From Acidimicrobiia bacterium (lineage in GTDB: Bacteria > Actinomycetota > Acidimicrobiia > IMCC26256 > PALSA-555): DNA of 50,128 bases. Below are positions 16,945 through 26,264 of the stretch, in pieces. A program made the position numbers and the translations under genes. Every line of letters starts with the position of its first letter. Within the stretch, counting starts at the first letter, position 1. The stretch covers positions 1-50,128 of the forward strand of contig SHUY01000005.1 of NCBI GenBank assembly GCA_009694435.1. The letters are read 5' to 3'. A model generated the notes under the pieces. It saw only the letters and a program-made list of their open reading frames with translations, did not search any database and was not told where the DNA came from.

Positions 16945-16966
16945 ATCGGCACCGCTAACCCCTACG

Positions 16967-18271
16967 ATGGAAGGCGTGGCGAAATCCAACCAGGCAGATA
17001 CGGGTAATTATTTTCAGGCTCCGATAGGAACTCACGACGTTCTGCCCCCCCAGTCACAAATATGGGCGCGCGTAGTTTCAGTTTTTGCCGAACGGGCCAA
17101 CCGATTCAACTACGGGTTAACCATCACCCCAATTTTTGAACACGCTGAGGTGTTTGAACGTATCGGTGATGCCAGTGACGTAGTTCGTAAAGAAATGTAT
17201 GAATTTCGCGACCGTGGTGATCGACGGTTGGCTTTAAGGCCAGAAGGAACCGCTCCAGTCGTAAGGGCTTTTGTGCAACACCACCCAACTCCTCCGTGGA
17301 AAGTTTGGTACGTAGCCCCTAACTTTCGCTACGAGCGCCCCCAAAAAGGTCGCTACCGCCAACACTGGCAGATTGGGGCGGAAGCGTTGGGGGTCTCTGA
17401 CCCCGACCTCGATGTCGAAGTGGTTTCTTTGGCCGCAGGGTTTTTTTTGGCTTTGGGCTTAGGTAAAACTCGGCTTTTAATCAACTCAATGGGTGAACCT
17501 GACGATCGAATTAAGTACACCGAAGACCTCCGTAAATATTTTTTGTCTTCGGGAGCAAATCTTGGCGAGGAGTTTTTGACTCGGGTAAAAGAAAATCCTT
17601 TACGTATCCTCGATGCTAAAAAATCGGAATGGCAGACCATGATTGAGGGCGCCCCACAACTTTCTGACTATCTAGGCGACTCAGCCAAAGAATATTTTTC
17701 TAAGGTGCAATCAGGTCTAAAGGCCCTTGACATCGCCTTTACGGTAGATCCTCGACTAGTGCGAGGTTTCGACTATTACACTGCTACGACTTTTGAGTTC
17801 GTTAGTGATGATCTCGACGCGGCACAAAATGCCTTAGGTGGTGGTGGACGATACGACAATTTGGCCCAAGAAATGGGTGGTGACCCCGCTCCGGGCATCG
17901 GTTTCGGTATCGGAATGGAGCGGGTTGTCTTGGCGCTTGAAGCCCAAGGGCTGGCAGAAGAAATCATTAAAGATTCCGCGTCTCTAGATGTATTCGTAGT
18001 AGATGGTACTGATGATGAGGTAGCAGCTTTAGTAGTTAATGATCTTAGGGAAGCAGGTATTAGCGTTGACCGTTCGTACGGAGGCCGTTCAGTGAAAGCA
18101 CAATGGAAACTTGCTGATCGGTCGGGCGCAACCTACGGAGTAATGACTGGGGAATCGGAAAATAAAAACAATTCAGTTGCGGTTAAAAATCTCAAAACTG
18201 GTGAGCAAGTTGAAGTTCGTCGCGAGCATCTCGTAAGTCAGATTCAAAACTCCAAGGAAACAAAACGATGA
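16967..18271 (+). CDS. hisS: Histidine-tRNA ligase
   Basis: The protein has 434 residues. Class II synthetase motifs are IGTHDVLPP, the motif 2 loop LRPEGTAPVVRAF, GRYRQHWQIGAEALG, the histidine-binding LVRGFDYYTATTFEF, GGGGRYDNL and motif 3 GIGFGIGMERV. A C-terminal anticodon domain follows. I chose ATG 16967 because it gives a family-like N-terminus. In-frame GTG 16976 is also possible, while ATG 16889 lies within secF and would add 26 residues. The last 4 bases overlap aspS. Confidence 0.95.
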   Translation: MEGVAKSNQADTGNYFQAPIGTHDVLPPQSQIWARVVSVFAERANRFNYGLTITPIFEHAEVFERIGDASDVVRKEMYEFRDRGDRRLALRPEGTAPVVRAFVQHHPTPPWKVWYVAPNFRYERPQKGRYRQHWQIGAEALGVSDPDLDVEVVSLAAGFFLALGLGKTRLLINSMGEPDDRIKYTEDLRKYFLSSGANLGEEFLTRVKENPLRILDAKKSEWQTMIEGAPQLSDYLGDSAKEYFSKVQSGLKALDIAFTVDPRLVRGFDYYTATTFEFVSDDLDAAQNALGGGGRYDNLAQEMGGDPAPGIGFGIGMERVVLALEAQGLAEEIIKDSASLDVFVVDGTDDEVAALVVNDLREAGISVDRSYGGRSVKAQWKLADRSGATYGVMTGESENKNNSVAVKNLKTGEQVEVRREHLVSQIQNSKETKR

Positions 18272-20028
18272 TGCGCACTCATTTAACCTCAGCCCTAGAA
18301 ACTGCATTAATAGGCAGCACCGTTGAACTTTGTGGCTGGGTAGCAAAGCGACGTGATCACGGGGGAGTGGTGTTCATTGATTTGCGCGATGCCGGTGGTG
18401 TCGTCCAAGTGGTGGTCGACCCGTCCAAGGTTGTGGGCGTGGACCCCCATTTAATTCGGTCCGAGTTCGTGTTGCGAGTTGTTGGCGTAGTCAAGGATCG
18501 ACCCGAAGGGACAATTAAGTCTGATACTGCTAACGGGGCGATAGAAGTGGCGGTTGATTCGGTAGAGATTCTGGCTGCTTGCGACGCCCTGCCTATACCG
18601 GTCGACGAAGAAGTAGCCGCCGACGAGTCTCTTCGACTCAAGTATCGATACCTTGATTTACGTGGCCGCCGACTTCAGGGCAATCTTCGTCTGCGAGCAA
18701 GGGTCAACCATCTATTACGCCAAGCGTTTGACGAACGAGAATTCATTGAAGTAGAGACCCCGTTGTTAATTGCGTCTACACCAGAAGGTGCTCGCGATTT
18801 TGTCGTCCCCTCGCGGCTAACACCCGGCAGTTTTTACGCTTTACCTCAGAGCCCACAGCTGTTTAAGCAGTTGCTGATGGTTGGTGGACTTGATCGTTAT
18901 TTCCAGATCGCGCGCTGCCTGCGAGATGAAGACCCGCGAGCGGATCGTCAGTTTGAGTTCACTCAGCTCGATATGGAAATGAGTTTCGTAGATTCTGATG
19001 ACGTAATGGATTTAGTGGGCGAGATCGTAGCCTCGGTGATTCGAGACGTAACCCAAGAATCTGCGGACAACCCTGGCCGGATGACTTGGGCCGATGCAAT
19101 GGCGACCTACGGGACAGAAAAACCCGATCTTCGTTTTGATCTACCAATCAGCAATGTAACTAGCGTATTTTCTGCCACTGAGTTTCGAGCCTTTCAGGCT
19201 GATTCGGTCGGAGCGCTCCGTATTCCCGAATCGGGCGAGTTGACTCGAGCGCGTCTCGACTCTTTAATCGAACGAGCTCAGTCCCTAGGCGCTCCGGGCC
19301 TGGTTTGGATTCGGGTTCGTGAAGGTTCTTTAATCGATTCTCCGGTAGCTAAGTTTTTGAGTGAGGAAGAAAAGTCTGCTCTTCTAACAAAAACTAACGC
19401 ACAACCAGGAGATCTAATCCTATTGGCTGCGGGCTCACTGGCCATGACTTCTGAAGTTCTTGGAGTAATTCGTAAAGAGTTTTGTGTTGTTACTAAAGAT
19501 CTCGGTTTACACACAATTTGGGTTACTGACTTCCCACTATTTGAAGGTCTTGACGACAAAGGCAACCCAATTTCTTCCCACCACCCATTTACCGCTCCTC
19601 ATCCTGATGACCTTGACTTATTTATGCACGCCGAAGGTGAAGACCTCTTATCCGTGCGATCGCAGGCTTACGATTTAGTAGTTAATGGATGGGAACTTGG
19701 TTCGGGGAGTGTCCGCATTCATTCTCGTGAAATACAAGAACGAGTATTTTCTCTGTTGGGTATTTCACCCGAGTTGGCCCATGCTCGCTTCGGGTTTCTC
19801 TTGGAAGCATTTCGTTACGGAGCTCCACCGCACGCTGGATTCGCGTTTGGCATTGATCGCCTCGTGGCTCTATTGGCCGGCGAAGATAACATTCGCGAGG
19901 TGATCGCTTTTCCTAAAACTCAGTCGGGTGCTGATCCTCTAACTAATGCTCCATCTTTACTTGAAGGATCTCAGCTCAAGAGTCTCGGTTTGAGCTTGGC
20001 GGCTAAGAAGAAAGAATCACGTTCCTAA
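18268..20028 (+). CDS. aspS: Aspartate-tRNA ligase (bacterial type)
   Basis: The protein has 586 residues, bacterial-type length. It has an N-terminal OB anticodon domain (VELCGWVAKRRDHGGVVFIDLRD). The class II core follows with QSPQLFKQLLMVGG, RCLRDEDPRADRQFEFTQLD, a GAD insertion and the C-terminal motif 3 (PHAGFAFGIDRLVALL). In actinobacteria such enzymes are often non-discriminating and also charge tRNA-Asn; that depends on gatCAB, not seen here. The tandem ATGATG leaves the first or second ATG as start; I use 18268. Confidence 0.97.
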   Translation: MMRTHLTSALETALIGSTVELCGWVAKRRDHGGVVFIDLRDAGGVVQVVVDPSKVVGVDPHLIRSEFVLRVVGVVKDRPEGTIKSDTANGAIEVAVDSVEILAACDALPIPVDEEVAADESLRLKYRYLDLRGRRLQGNLRLRARVNHLLRQAFDEREFIEVETPLLIASTPEGARDFVVPSRLTPGSFYALPQSPQLFKQLLMVGGLDRYFQIARCLRDEDPRADRQFEFTQLDMEMSFVDSDDVMDLVGEIVASVIRDVTQESADNPGRMTWADAMATYGTEKPDLRFDLPISNVTSVFSATEFRAFQADSVGALRIPESGELTRARLDSLIERAQSLGAPGLVWIRVREGSLIDSPVAKFLSEEEKSALLTKTNAQPGDLILLAAGSLAMTSEVLGVIRKEFCVVTKDLGLHTIWVTDFPLFEGLDDKGNPISSHHPFTAPHPDDLDLFMHAEGEDLLSVRSQAYDLVVNGWELGSGSVRIHSREIQERVFSLLGISPELAHARFGFLLEAFRYGAPPHAGFAFGIDRLVALLAGEDNIREVIAFPKTQSGADPLTNAPSLLEGSQLKSLGLSLAAKKKESRS

Positions 20029-20030
20029 GT

Positions 20031-20044
20031 CTTGGTTGCCCAAG
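20031..20044. other. Small hairpin between aspS and rarA
   Basis: CTTGG and CCAAG pair perfectly around a TTGC loop just after the aspS stop. No U run follows, so it is a poor intrinsic terminator; it may slow polymerase or protect the mRNA end. Confidence 0.35.
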
Positions 20045-20058
20045 CGCGCGTTGATTAG

Positions 20059-21345
20059 ATGTCTGACCTATTTAGCGCCGCCGTGCAAGAGCGCTTGCGA
20101 ACTCGGGCCCCACTCGCCGCTCGGCTACGGCCCGAAGGTCTTGATGATCTAGTTGGTCAAGAAGAGCTGATTGGCGCGGGGCAACCGTTACGGACGCTTA
20201 TCGAAGCTGATCGACTTTCGTCGTTGATTTTATGGGGCCCCCCCGGAACTGGGAAGACCACTTTGGCTCGACTCATAGCCGGCGCGACTGAGCAATACTT
20301 TGTCGCGCTTTCGGCCGTTAGTGCAGGAGTCAAAGATGTCCGCACGGTTGCCGACGACGCTCGGGCTCGTCTGGGTGAGCGAGGGCAGGGGACCATTTTA
20401 TTTCTTGATGAGATCCATCGTTTTAGTCGCACTCAGCAAGACTCCCTTCTGCCTTACGTAGAAGAGGGGCTATTCGTATTAGTTGGAGCGACGACGGAGA
20501 ACCCCTTCTTTTCTTTGACTGGACCACTTTTATCCCGCTCAACTTTATTTAGGCTCAAGCATCTCTCTGCGCCCGCAATTGGTGAATTGATCGAAAGGGC
20601 TTTAAAAGATTCTCGGGGTTTGGGTGACGAGGGGCTAACGATTGCTCAAGAGGCGAAAGAACATTTAATGAATGGGTCTGACGGAGATGCTCGCCACGCG
20701 CTGACCGGACTTGATGTTTCTGCGGTGATTGCGGTCGAAAACAAGCGGTCGACAATAACTTTGGCTGACACCGAGGCCGCTATGGCTATGCGGGCTCTTA
20801 AGTATGGAGACGATGAGCACTACGACGTACTTTCGGCGTTTATCAAGAGCATTCGAGGGTCGGATGTTGATGCCGGGCTGTATTGGCTAGCGCAGATGCT
20901 TGAAGCCGGAGAAGACCCACGCCTTATTGCTCGGAGATTAGTTATCTTGGCTTCTGAAGATATAGGAGTTGCTGATTCGCAGTGCTTATTAATTGCCGAC
21001 GCCGCTGCTCGGGCGGTTGAGTTTGTGGGCATGCCCGAAGTGCAGCTGGTTCTGGCCCACGCAGTAGTAGCACTTGCCCGAGCTCCAAAATCCAATTCAG
21101 TCACCCTGGCTTTATTGGCCGCGCAAGCGGATGTTAAAAGCGCCGGCGGACGAGTCCCTAATCACTTGCGCGACTCCCATTATCCAGGTGCTAGTGAATT
21201 AGGTCACGGTGAGGGGTATCAGTCACCTCATGCCAATCCGGCGGGGTGGGTTGATCAGAATTATGGCCCAGAAGGTGGCGAATACGGCAATTACTTCGTT
21301 CCTAGTGGCCGCGGTGATGACCAAGCGGGCCCCGATTCACCTTGA
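20059..21345 (+). CDS. rarA: Replication-associated recombination ATPase RarA/MgsA
   Basis: The protein has 428 residues. AAA+ Walker A is GPPGTGKT (60-67) and Walker B is FLDEIH (115-120), followed by VGATTENPFFSL. The C-terminal tetramerisation domain has IRGSDVDAGLYWLAQMLEAGEDP and VPNHLRDSHYPG. RarA acts at stalled replication forks. Its place between aspS and alaS is conserved in actinobacteria. No strong ribosome site is visible. Confidence 0.96.
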   Translation: MSDLFSAAVQERLRTRAPLAARLRPEGLDDLVGQEELIGAGQPLRTLIEADRLSSLILWGPPGTGKTTLARLIAGATEQYFVALSAVSAGVKDVRTVADDARARLGERGQGTILFLDEIHRFSRTQQDSLLPYVEEGLFVLVGATTENPFFSLTGPLLSRSTLFRLKHLSAPAIGELIERALKDSRGLGDEGLTIAQEAKEHLMNGSDGDARHALTGLDVSAVIAVENKRSTITLADTEAAMAMRALKYGDDEHYDVLSAFIKSIRGSDVDAGLYWLAQMLEAGEDPRLIARRLVILASEDIGVADSQCLLIADAAARAVEFVGMPEVQLVLAHAVVALARAPKSNSVTLALLAAQADVKSAGGRVPNHLRDSHYPGASELGHGEGYQSPHANPAGWVDQNYGPEGGEYGNYFVPSGRGDDQAGPDSP

Positions 21346-21394
21346 GCAGAAGGCTCTTCTCGCTAACTGGGCCGGCTACGAGGGTTGCGGGCGG

Positions 21395-21400
21395 TAACCT
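21395..21400 (+). promoter_or_regulatory. Candidate leaderless -10 box of alaS
   Basis: TAACCT fits TANNNT and ends 6 bases before the alaS ATG. No Shine-Dalgarno sequence lies between them and no clear -35 is seen. Confidence 0.45.
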
Positions 21401-21406
21401 CTAACG

Positions 21407-24034
21407 ATGACACCCCGTAATTCGGATGAAGTGCGCGCTGAATTTCTAAGTTTCTTCGCTGAGCGTGGTCACTCGGTAGTCCCGTCAGCCAGCCTTATAC
21501 CTCATGATCCCAGCGTGCTATTTACCGTGGCGGGAATGGTGCCGTTTAAACCGTATTTTGTTGGTGACGAAATCGCCCCGTGGGCGCGAGCAGTCTCAGT
21601 GCAACGCTGCGTCCGAGCTGGCGGCAAACATAACGATCTCGATGACATAGGCCGCACCAATCGTCATTTCAGTTTTTTTGAGATGCTCGGTAATTTTAGT
21701 TTTGGTGATTACTTTAAACGCGAAGCCATAATCTGGGCGTGGGAACTAGTAACCGAAGGGTTTGGTCTTGACCGCGAGCGGCTGTGGGTAACTGTCCATA
21801 CCTCAGACGACGAAGCCGCAAATATTTGGCGGAACGAGGTGGGATTAGATGCCGATCGTATTCATCGCTTAGGGGACGATAATTTTTGGCGTATGGCCGA
21901 CACCGGTCCGTGCGGGCCGAGCTCGGAGATTTTCTGGGATCTAGGTGATGAGTTTGGCGCTGGCGGTGGACCCGGAGTCGGATCTGACGATCGCTTCGTC
22001 GAAATATGGAATTTAGTTTTTATGGAATTTGATCAACGCTCCGATGGTCAAGTTGCTTTGCCTAAGCCAAGTATCGATACCGGGGCCGGGCTTGAGCGTT
22101 TACTTATGGCCCTACAAGGAGTGAACTCAATATTCGACATTGATGTGTTCCAACCGTTAGTTCGAGCCGCTGAGGCTGCTTCTGGGGTCGCTTACGGAAA
22201 CAGTATTCAGTCGGATATATCACTGCGAATATTGGCTGAGCACTCTCGCGCGATGACATTCTTAATATCCGACGGCGTGGTCCCGTCAAATGAGGACCGA
22301 GGCTATGTTCTGCGGCGAATTATTCGCCGAGCAGTGCGGCACGCTTATCTGCTCGGAAGTCGTGGGCCCGTTACCCCAGAGTTAGTGCGGGCCACCGTGG
22401 GAGTAATGGGTTCGGCCTATCCCGAGATAGTAGAGAAGTCTGATTTCATTATTCAATCTGTCGAGCGGGAAGAAGACCGTTTTCGTCAAACCCTGGAGCG
22501 GGGAGTCGACATGCTGGAGGACTTGTCGGCTAAAGGAGACATCTCAGGGGCCGACGCTTTTTTCATGCACGACACGTTGGGGTTCCCTATTGATTTAACT
22601 CGCGAAATAGCTGGTGAGCAAAAACGGAATGTCGATCTTGATGGGTTCGCTAATTTAATGGCCGAGCAAAGAGAACGAGGGGTTGAATCTCGCAACGCAA
22701 ACAAAAGCAGAATTTCGGCCCCGCTTGATCTTTATCGTTCGCTCTTGGAATCCAATGGCCCCACCGATTTCATCGGCCGACGCTCTGACTCCGCTGATGA
22801 AGCCTTAGTCCAAGCGTTAATAGTTGACGGAGTTTCAGTTGATTTCTGTGCGTCAGGCGATGTCGATATTGTCCTGAACCAGACACCTTTTTACGCGGAA
22901 GCGGGTGGTCAAGTTGGCGATGCGGGGCGCATCGCGTCGCCCAGTGGGCTCGCGGGTTTAGTCGTAGATACGACCTACGGGATTCCTGGGCTCATTGTTC
23001 ATCACGGGGAACTCACTTCGGGGAAGGTGTCAGTTGGAGACACGATTACTGCCACTATTGACTCTTCCCGTCGAGACCGGATTCGTCGCAATCACACTGC
23101 TACTCACATTCTTCATTGGGCGCTAAGAGAGGTTTTAGGCCCCGATGTTCATCAGGCGGGATCTCTAGTTGCTCCGGAACGCTTGCGGTTTGATTTCAAT
23201 TACCACGAGGCTCTTAGCGTTGACCAATTGAACCGTATAGAAGAAATGGCCAATCTCGAAGTAATCGGTGATGCTCGAGTGCGACACTACGAGACAACTA
23301 AAGAAGAAGCCGAGGCCCTTGGTGCGCTGGCTTTTTTTGGCGACAAGTATGGAGATATCGTCAGAGTTCTCGAGGCCGGAGATAAATCTATTGAACTGTG
23401 TGGAGGAACTCACGTACACGCACTCGGATTTATTGGTCCCATTAAAATCGTCAGTGAAGGCTCTATAGGAGCCAATTTGCGCCGCATTGAAGCGGTTACT
23501 GGGGTAGATGCGCTCAGTTTTATTAGTTCCGAAGAAAGAGTTCTTCAAGACATTGCTTCTTCGTTGAAAGTAGCCCCCAGCGATTTAGGCGATCGCGTTT
23601 CCCGCTTGGTTGATGAAGTCAAAGAATTACGGCGTGAAGTATCTAAGTCACAAGCCAGTATTGCGTTAATTGAAGCAAATGAGTTGGCCGCACTCGCCCA
23701 AGACCAATTTTTAGTGCTGCGCCGAGACGGACTCGCTAATGACGATCTGCGCCGGCTAGCGGTAGCAACACTGGCCGCAATGGAGTCGGGCATAGTTGGC
23801 TTAATCGGGCTAACCCCCGACGGAACCAAGGGAGCCATTGCGGTGGCTATTAGCTCGGACTTGATAGTTAAAGGAGTGTCTGCGCACGAGTTGGCCGACG
23901 AATCAGCTCAAATTCTTGGGGGTGGTACCGGCCGACAAGCCGATGTGGCCGTTGGTGGTGGTCCTCAGGTCGACGGCATAGACGCTGCGGTCACTTCACT
24001 ACTGAAAGCGGTAACCACCGCTAAGGGCAAGTAG
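21407..24034 (+). CDS. alaS: Alanine-tRNA ligase
   Basis: The protein has 875 residues and is full length. It has a class II catalytic core (SASLIPHDPSVLFTVAGMVPF, CVRAGGKHNDLDDIG, FFEMLGNFSFGDYF). The editing domain has zinc ligands HTATH and CGGTH, and the C-terminal DHHA1 domain ends in GGGTGRQADVAVGGG. It charges tRNA-Ala and clears mischarged Ser and Gly. It is followed with no gap by ruvX. Confidence 0.98.
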   Translation: MTPRNSDEVRAEFLSFFAERGHSVVPSASLIPHDPSVLFTVAGMVPFKPYFVGDEIAPWARAVSVQRCVRAGGKHNDLDDIGRTNRHFSFFEMLGNFSFGDYFKREAIIWAWELVTEGFGLDRERLWVTVHTSDDEAANIWRNEVGLDADRIHRLGDDNFWRMADTGPCGPSSEIFWDLGDEFGAGGGPGVGSDDRFVEIWNLVFMEFDQRSDGQVALPKPSIDTGAGLERLLMALQGVNSIFDIDVFQPLVRAAEAASGVAYGNSIQSDISLRILAEHSRAMTFLISDGVVPSNEDRGYVLRRIIRRAVRHAYLLGSRGPVTPELVRATVGVMGSAYPEIVEKSDFIIQSVEREEDRFRQTLERGVDMLEDLSAKGDISGADAFFMHDTLGFPIDLTREIAGEQKRNVDLDGFANLMAEQRERGVESRNANKSRISAPLDLYRSLLESNGPTDFIGRRSDSADEALVQALIVDGVSVDFCASGDVDIVLNQTPFYAEAGGQVGDAGRIASPSGLAGLVVDTTYGIPGLIVHHGELTSGKVSVGDTITATIDSSRRDRIRRNHTATHILHWALREVLGPDVHQAGSLVAPERLRFDFNYHEALSVDQLNRIEEMANLEVIGDARVRHYETTKEEAEALGALAFFGDKYGDIVRVLEAGDKSIELCGGTHVHALGFIGPIKIVSEGSIGANLRRIEAVTGVDALSFISSEERVLQDIASSLKVAPSDLGDRVSRLVDEVKELRREVSKSQASIALIEANELAALAQDQFLVLRRDGLANDDLRRLAVATLAAMESGIVGLIGLTPDGTKGAIAVAISSDLIVKGVSAHELADESAQILGGGTGRQADVAVGGGPQVDGIDAAVTSLLKAVTTAKGK

Positions 24035-24454
24035 TTGAAAAGCCAAGGGCGAGTGCTCGGAGTGGATTTAGGTGAACGCCGGATTGGTTTAGCCATTTCT
24101 GATCCCACTCGCATTCTGGCTACGCCATTATCGATAATTGAACGTGCCGATAATCGTGATGCTGACCACGCGGCGATTTTGAGTATCGCCCGAGAGCATG
24201 ATGTCAATGAAATCGTGGTGGGGTGGCCTCGTTCTCTCTCTGGCCGGGACGGACCCGCAGCTCGGAGTGTTCGTGAAGAAACGGAATCGCTAAAGGTGGC
24301 GGCCGGGGAAAATATGGTGATCGAGATGCACGATGAGCGCTTCTCTACCGCGATAGCTGACGACAGGCTTCGGGCGGCTAAATCGAAACGGAAGAAGAGT
24401 GACGATGCCGCCGCGGCAGTATTTCTCCAGGCTTACCTTGACGGGGCGTCATGA
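24035..24454 (+). CDS. ruvX: Putative pre-16S rRNA nuclease (YqgF/RuvX)
   Basis: The protein has 139 residues with an RNase H-like fold. The N-terminal GVDLGERRIGLAISD carries the first catalytic acid. VVGWPRSLSGRDGP and the C-terminal HDERFSTAIAD and KSDDAAAAVFLQAYLD regions follow. The family matures the 16S rRNA 5' end in E. coli. The TTG at 24035 begins immediately after the alaS stop; it is the only near-N-terminal start that keeps the DLGERR motif at a normal distance. It overlaps mltG by 4 bases. Confidence 0.95.
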   Translation: MKSQGRVLGVDLGERRIGLAISDPTRILATPLSIIERADNRDADHAAILSIAREHDVNEIVVGWPRSLSGRDGPAARSVREETESLKVAAGENMVIEMHDERFSTAIADDRLRAAKSKRKKSDDAAAAVFLQAYLDGAS

Positions 24455-25392
24455 GTGTCACTCCGACCCCTCGGAGAGGGGACCCGTCTCCTTCTCGAAC
24501 GCCGGTAAAAGCGACTCGATCTGAACTTCAGGCCGCTCATTCCCGTTCGTCTACTCGTCCTCGTGGTGACCGGCGAGGGCGAACTCTGCTGGCACTGTTA
24601 ATCGTTGTTGTCCTGCTTATCCCTTTAGTGGTCGGTGCTCTGTGGCTGTACCACAAAGTTCGTCCTAGTCCCAGCGCGAGTGATACTCCTTCTGTCACCT
24701 TGGCCCCGGACGTTACGCTGCTCCTTCCTCCGGGGTTGACCATCGCAGAGATCGCGGCTCGAGTAGGCGAAATTCCTGGCAAGGATGCAGCAAAATTTTT
24801 AGCGGCGGTAACTTCTGGCACGATTCGCTCTCGCTATCAACCTGCGGACGTGACTTCATTGGATGGGTTTTTATTCCCCGATACTTACTTTATTGGGGCC
24901 ACCGAAAGTGAAGAGTCTATTGTTCAGCGATTAGTTGATCGTTTTGATGAAATTGGTGACAAAATAAATCTTGGGTCTGCGACCAAGATGACTCCCTACC
25001 AAACTGTAATTGCGGCATCGCTAATTCAAAAAGAAGCCAAACTCGCTGAAGATGCGCCCCTCATTTCTGCGGTTATTCGTAACCGCTTCGCGGACGAAAT
25101 GCTTCTACAAATTGACGCAACCCTTTGTCTAATAAAAGGTGGTTGTCCACCTAGTCCTACTAATGCTGATAAAGAAATTGATTCTCCGTATAACACTTAT
25201 AAAAATATTGGGCTTCCCCCGACTCCTATATGTAGTGTTACTGAGGCATCTCTCCTTGCGGCCATGAACCCTAGCGACGTTAAATACAAATTTTACGTTT
25301 TGTCTGATGCCAACGGTAAACACGCTTTTGCCACCACTCTGGCTGAGCATGATCGAAATGTGGCTGCGGCTAGAGCTAAAGGACTTTTATGA
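24451..25392 (+). CDS. mltG: Endolytic murein transglycosylase MltG (YceG-like)
   Basis: The protein has 313 residues. A basic, Ser/Arg/Pro-rich cytoplasmic N-terminus of about 46 residues is followed by one membrane helix (about 47-68) and the extracytoplasmic YceG domain. GFLFPDTYF and ASLIQKEAK are conserved; the retained Glu in QKEA is the likely catalytic acid, the preceding Glu being Gln as in other actinobacteria. It cuts nascent glycan strands and thereby sets their length. It lies between ruvX and aroE with 4-base overlaps on both sides. Confidence 0.93.
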   Translation: MSVTPTPRRGDPSPSRTPVKATRSELQAAHSRSSTRPRGDRRGRTLLALLIVVVLLIPLVVGALWLYHKVRPSPSASDTPSVTLAPDVTLLLPPGLTIAEIAARVGEIPGKDAAKFLAAVTSGTIRSRYQPADVTSLDGFLFPDTYFIGATESEESIVQRLVDRFDEIGDKINLGSATKMTPYQTVIAASLIQKEAKLAEDAPLISAVIRNRFADEMLLQIDATLCLIKGGCPPSPTNADKEIDSPYNTYKNIGLPPTPICSVTEASLLAAMNPSDVKYKFYVLSDANGKHAFATTLAEHDRNVAAARAKGLL

Positions 25393-26216
25393 ATCCAGAA
25401 ATATCTGGTGTCACCCAGATAGCAGGTGTAATAGGTGATCCAGTCTCACAATCGCTATCACCCGCTATTTGGAACGCGGGGTTTTCCCAAGCGCAGATGG
25501 ACTGGCGGTTTTTAGCCTTCCCTGTCGTCGCCGGTCAGGTTGCTTCCGCTTTAGCGGGAGTTCGGGCGCTAAAGATAGCGGGAGTTAGCATAACGATGCC
25601 ACATAAGTCTGATGCCGCACTCGCGTGTGATGAATTGGACGATACGGCTAGTGCTCTTTCGTCGGTGAACTTGGTGAGATTAGTAGGAACAAAACTTTTA
25701 GGCACTTCAACTGATGGCTCGGGTTTTCTTAGTGCGTTAACTGATCAAGGAATTGACCCTGCGAGTAGTCGAGTCGTCGTTTTTGGCGCCGGTGCCGCAG
25801 CTCGAGCGATAACTCATGCCTTGGGCTCTCTCGGGGCGGATGTCGTTGTCGTTGCTCGCAACGAAGAAAAATCTAAAAAGGTGGCCAATCTGGCTCCCGG
25901 GGCTGAGGTTGAAAAGATCAATGCTCTTGACCAAGCGGTTATGACCGCTGATGTCTTAGTGAACGCGACCCCTTTGGGAATGGGAGAGAGCGGAACCTCG
26001 GTACCAGTAGCAAATGAGGCTCTGGCTCAACTCAAATTAGTGTTTGACACCGTCTATCACCCCGCCCAAACCCCTTTAATCCAACAAGCAAAGTCGCTAG
26101 GGGTGGCGACCACCAACGGCCTAGGAATGCTGGTTCATCAGGCCGCATGTTCCTTTACTTTGCTGACGGGGGTGGCCGCCCCCATAGCGGCCATGCGCTC
26201 TGCGGTTGGTCAATAA
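25389..26216 (+). CDS. aroE: Shikimate dehydrogenase
   Basis: The protein has 275 residues. It reduces 3-dehydroshikimate with NADPH. It shows the shikimate-binding VIGDPVSQSLSPAIWNAGF and SITMPHKSDAA with the catalytic lysine. The nucleotide-binding loop is VFGAGAAARAI, with VNATPLGMG and a C-terminal GLGMLVHQA. It begins in an ATGA overlap with mltG. The spacer of 48 bases to aroC carries a probable promoter. Confidence 0.96.
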   Translation: MNPEISGVTQIAGVIGDPVSQSLSPAIWNAGFSQAQMDWRFLAFPVVAGQVASALAGVRALKIAGVSITMPHKSDAALACDELDDTASALSSVNLVRLVGTKLLGTSTDGSGFLSALTDQGIDPASSRVVVFGAGAAARAITHALGSLGADVVVVARNEEKSKKVANLAPGAEVEKINALDQAVMTADVLVNATPLGMGESGTSVPVANEALAQLKLVFDTVYHPAQTPLIQQAKSLGVATTNGLGMLVHQAACSFTLLTGVAAPIAAMRSAVGQ

Positions 26217-26252
26217 TCTCGAAAACTCGCCAGGTTTGACCGGCCACGCCGG

Positions 26253-26258
26253 TATCCT
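26253..26258 (+). promoter_or_regulatory. Candidate leaderless -10 box of aroC
   Basis: TATCCT fits TANNNT and ends 6 bases before the aroC ATG. A TTGACC lies at 26236-26241, but only 11 bases away, too close for a normal -35. No ribosome site is seen. Confidence 0.5.
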
Positions 26259-26264
26259 TAACCT

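Noticed and set aside
26236-26258. TTGACC/TATCCT as a full sigma-70 promoter for aroC
   Set aside because: The spacer is only 11 bases; I keep the -10 box alone as a candidate.
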